From: Mesorhizobium sp. 1M-11 | Lineage (GTDB): Bacteria; Pseudomonadota; Alphaproteobacteria; Rhizobiales; Rhizobiaceae | DNA: 64,000 bases | Direction of reading: 5' to 3' | NCBI RefSeq assembly: GCF_001303895.1 | Contig: NZ_LJSD01000032.1 | Coordinates: 1 to 64,000 of the forward strand | Part shown: piece after piece, positions 63,742-64,000 of the stretch | How the letters are laid out: the number at the start of each line of letters is the position of its first letter | Numbering within the stretch: the stretch's first letter is position 1 | Position numbers and translations under genes: made by a program | Notes under the pieces: model-generated | Told to the model about the DNA's origin: nothing | What the model saw: the letters and a program-made list of their open reading frames with translations, nothing else | Databases searched by the model: none

Positions 63742-64000
63742 CGCTCGACGAATACTTCGCCATTGGCGCGACTGTCACGCTCGGGTCACACAGATTCGAG
63801 CCCGACGAGATCAAGGCATTTGCCCGAAAATACGACCCGCAGATCTTCCATGTCGATGAGGAGGCCGCCAAGGCGAGCCTGCTCGGCGGCCTGTGTGCTT
63901 CCGGCTGGCACACCGCGTCGACCTGGATGAAATACAATCTCAAGACGCCGAAGCGACCTGGCCTCGTCTGGGACGGCCCGGGTCCGGAACCGGAGTTTGG
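63738..64000 (+). CDS. MaoC-family dehydratase, copy 2 (cut by right edge)
   Basis: The first 87 codons of a MaoC paralog. GSHRFEPDEIKAFARKYDPQ and IFHVDEEAAKASLLGGLCAS match the first copy, including the DPQxFHxD catalytic segment. Tandem coupled MaoC pairs are common in rhizobia. The 3' end is outside the window. Confidence 0.85.
   Translation, partial: MTLDEYFAIGATVTLGSHRFEPDEIKAFARKYDPQIFHVDEEAAKASLLGGLCASGWHTASTWMKYNLKTPKRPGLVWDGPGPEPEF

Overview
The window looks like a chromosomal segment of a Rhizobiales alphaproteobacterium, closest in feel to Mesorhizobium and its Phyllobacteriaceae relatives. I infer this from the high GC content, the rhizobial protein families (BA14K, DUF1127, DUF1344, extensin-like proteins, long-tailed UvrB, CTC-type L25) and the many short palindromic intergenic repeats. 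No plasmid, phage, CRISPR, rRNA or tRNA gene was found. The only transposon trace is a short decayed IS-like transposase end near 45.0 kb.

Layout: 0-6.5 kb is an LPS inner-core heptose cluster. A partial family 2 glycosyltransferase enters from the left edge, gmhB-gmhA-hldE lie on the minus strand, and hldD-waaF-waaC run divergently on the plus strand, so all steps from sedoheptulose 7-phosphate to heptosylated core are together. 6.5-13.2 kb holds greA, a TPR protein, a small DMT-like membrane protein, two tandem extensin-like proteins, a CNNM/CBS membrane protein, an FMN reductase divergent from an HxlR regulator, and a thioesterase. 13.5-17.3 kb carries a translationally coupled GMC oxidoreductase/enolase-superfamily pair and a lipid kinase. 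17.3-18.05 kb has no gene but seems to encode a structured RNA ending in a strong terminator. 18-23 kb is mostly conserved proteins of unknown role plus a gulonolactone-oxidase-like flavoprotein. 23.4-28.3 kb is a surface-polysaccharide group (CapA-like, glycosyltransferase, pyruvyl transferase, flippase).

28.8-40.5 kb contains an amidase, an SH3 protein, a very long uvrB, a TPR-sulfotransferase, a Kazal-like lipoprotein, two cold-shock genes and small envelope proteins. 40.6-44.5 kb has an aminotransferase divergent from a MarR / OmpR / histidine-kinase trio. 45-53.9 kb contains a mannosyltransferase-like gene, csaA, a YbjN protein, a UbiK-like protein, lgt coupled to a MidA-type methyltransferase, an APH-fold kinase, pgeF coupled to a metal-ligand-less M24 protein, and a lipoprotein. 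54-64 kb is largely housekeeping: prs, rplY, pth, ychF, corA, with a TauE-type permease, an AraC/Fsr-type efflux divergon, an APH(3')-like kinase and two tandem MaoC proteins, the second cut by the right edge.

The most distinctive non-genic signal is a set of mosaic palindromic repeats with CTAG-type ends. Several copies or copy-like segments sit exactly on gene ends, so that the TAG of the terminal CTAG is the stop codon of the gene. Other points worth a second look are the unassigned RNA, the repeated LF-K motif in the UvrB tail, a lipid kinase with GGSGT instead of GGDGT, and a shared leader motif of the two cold-shock genes.
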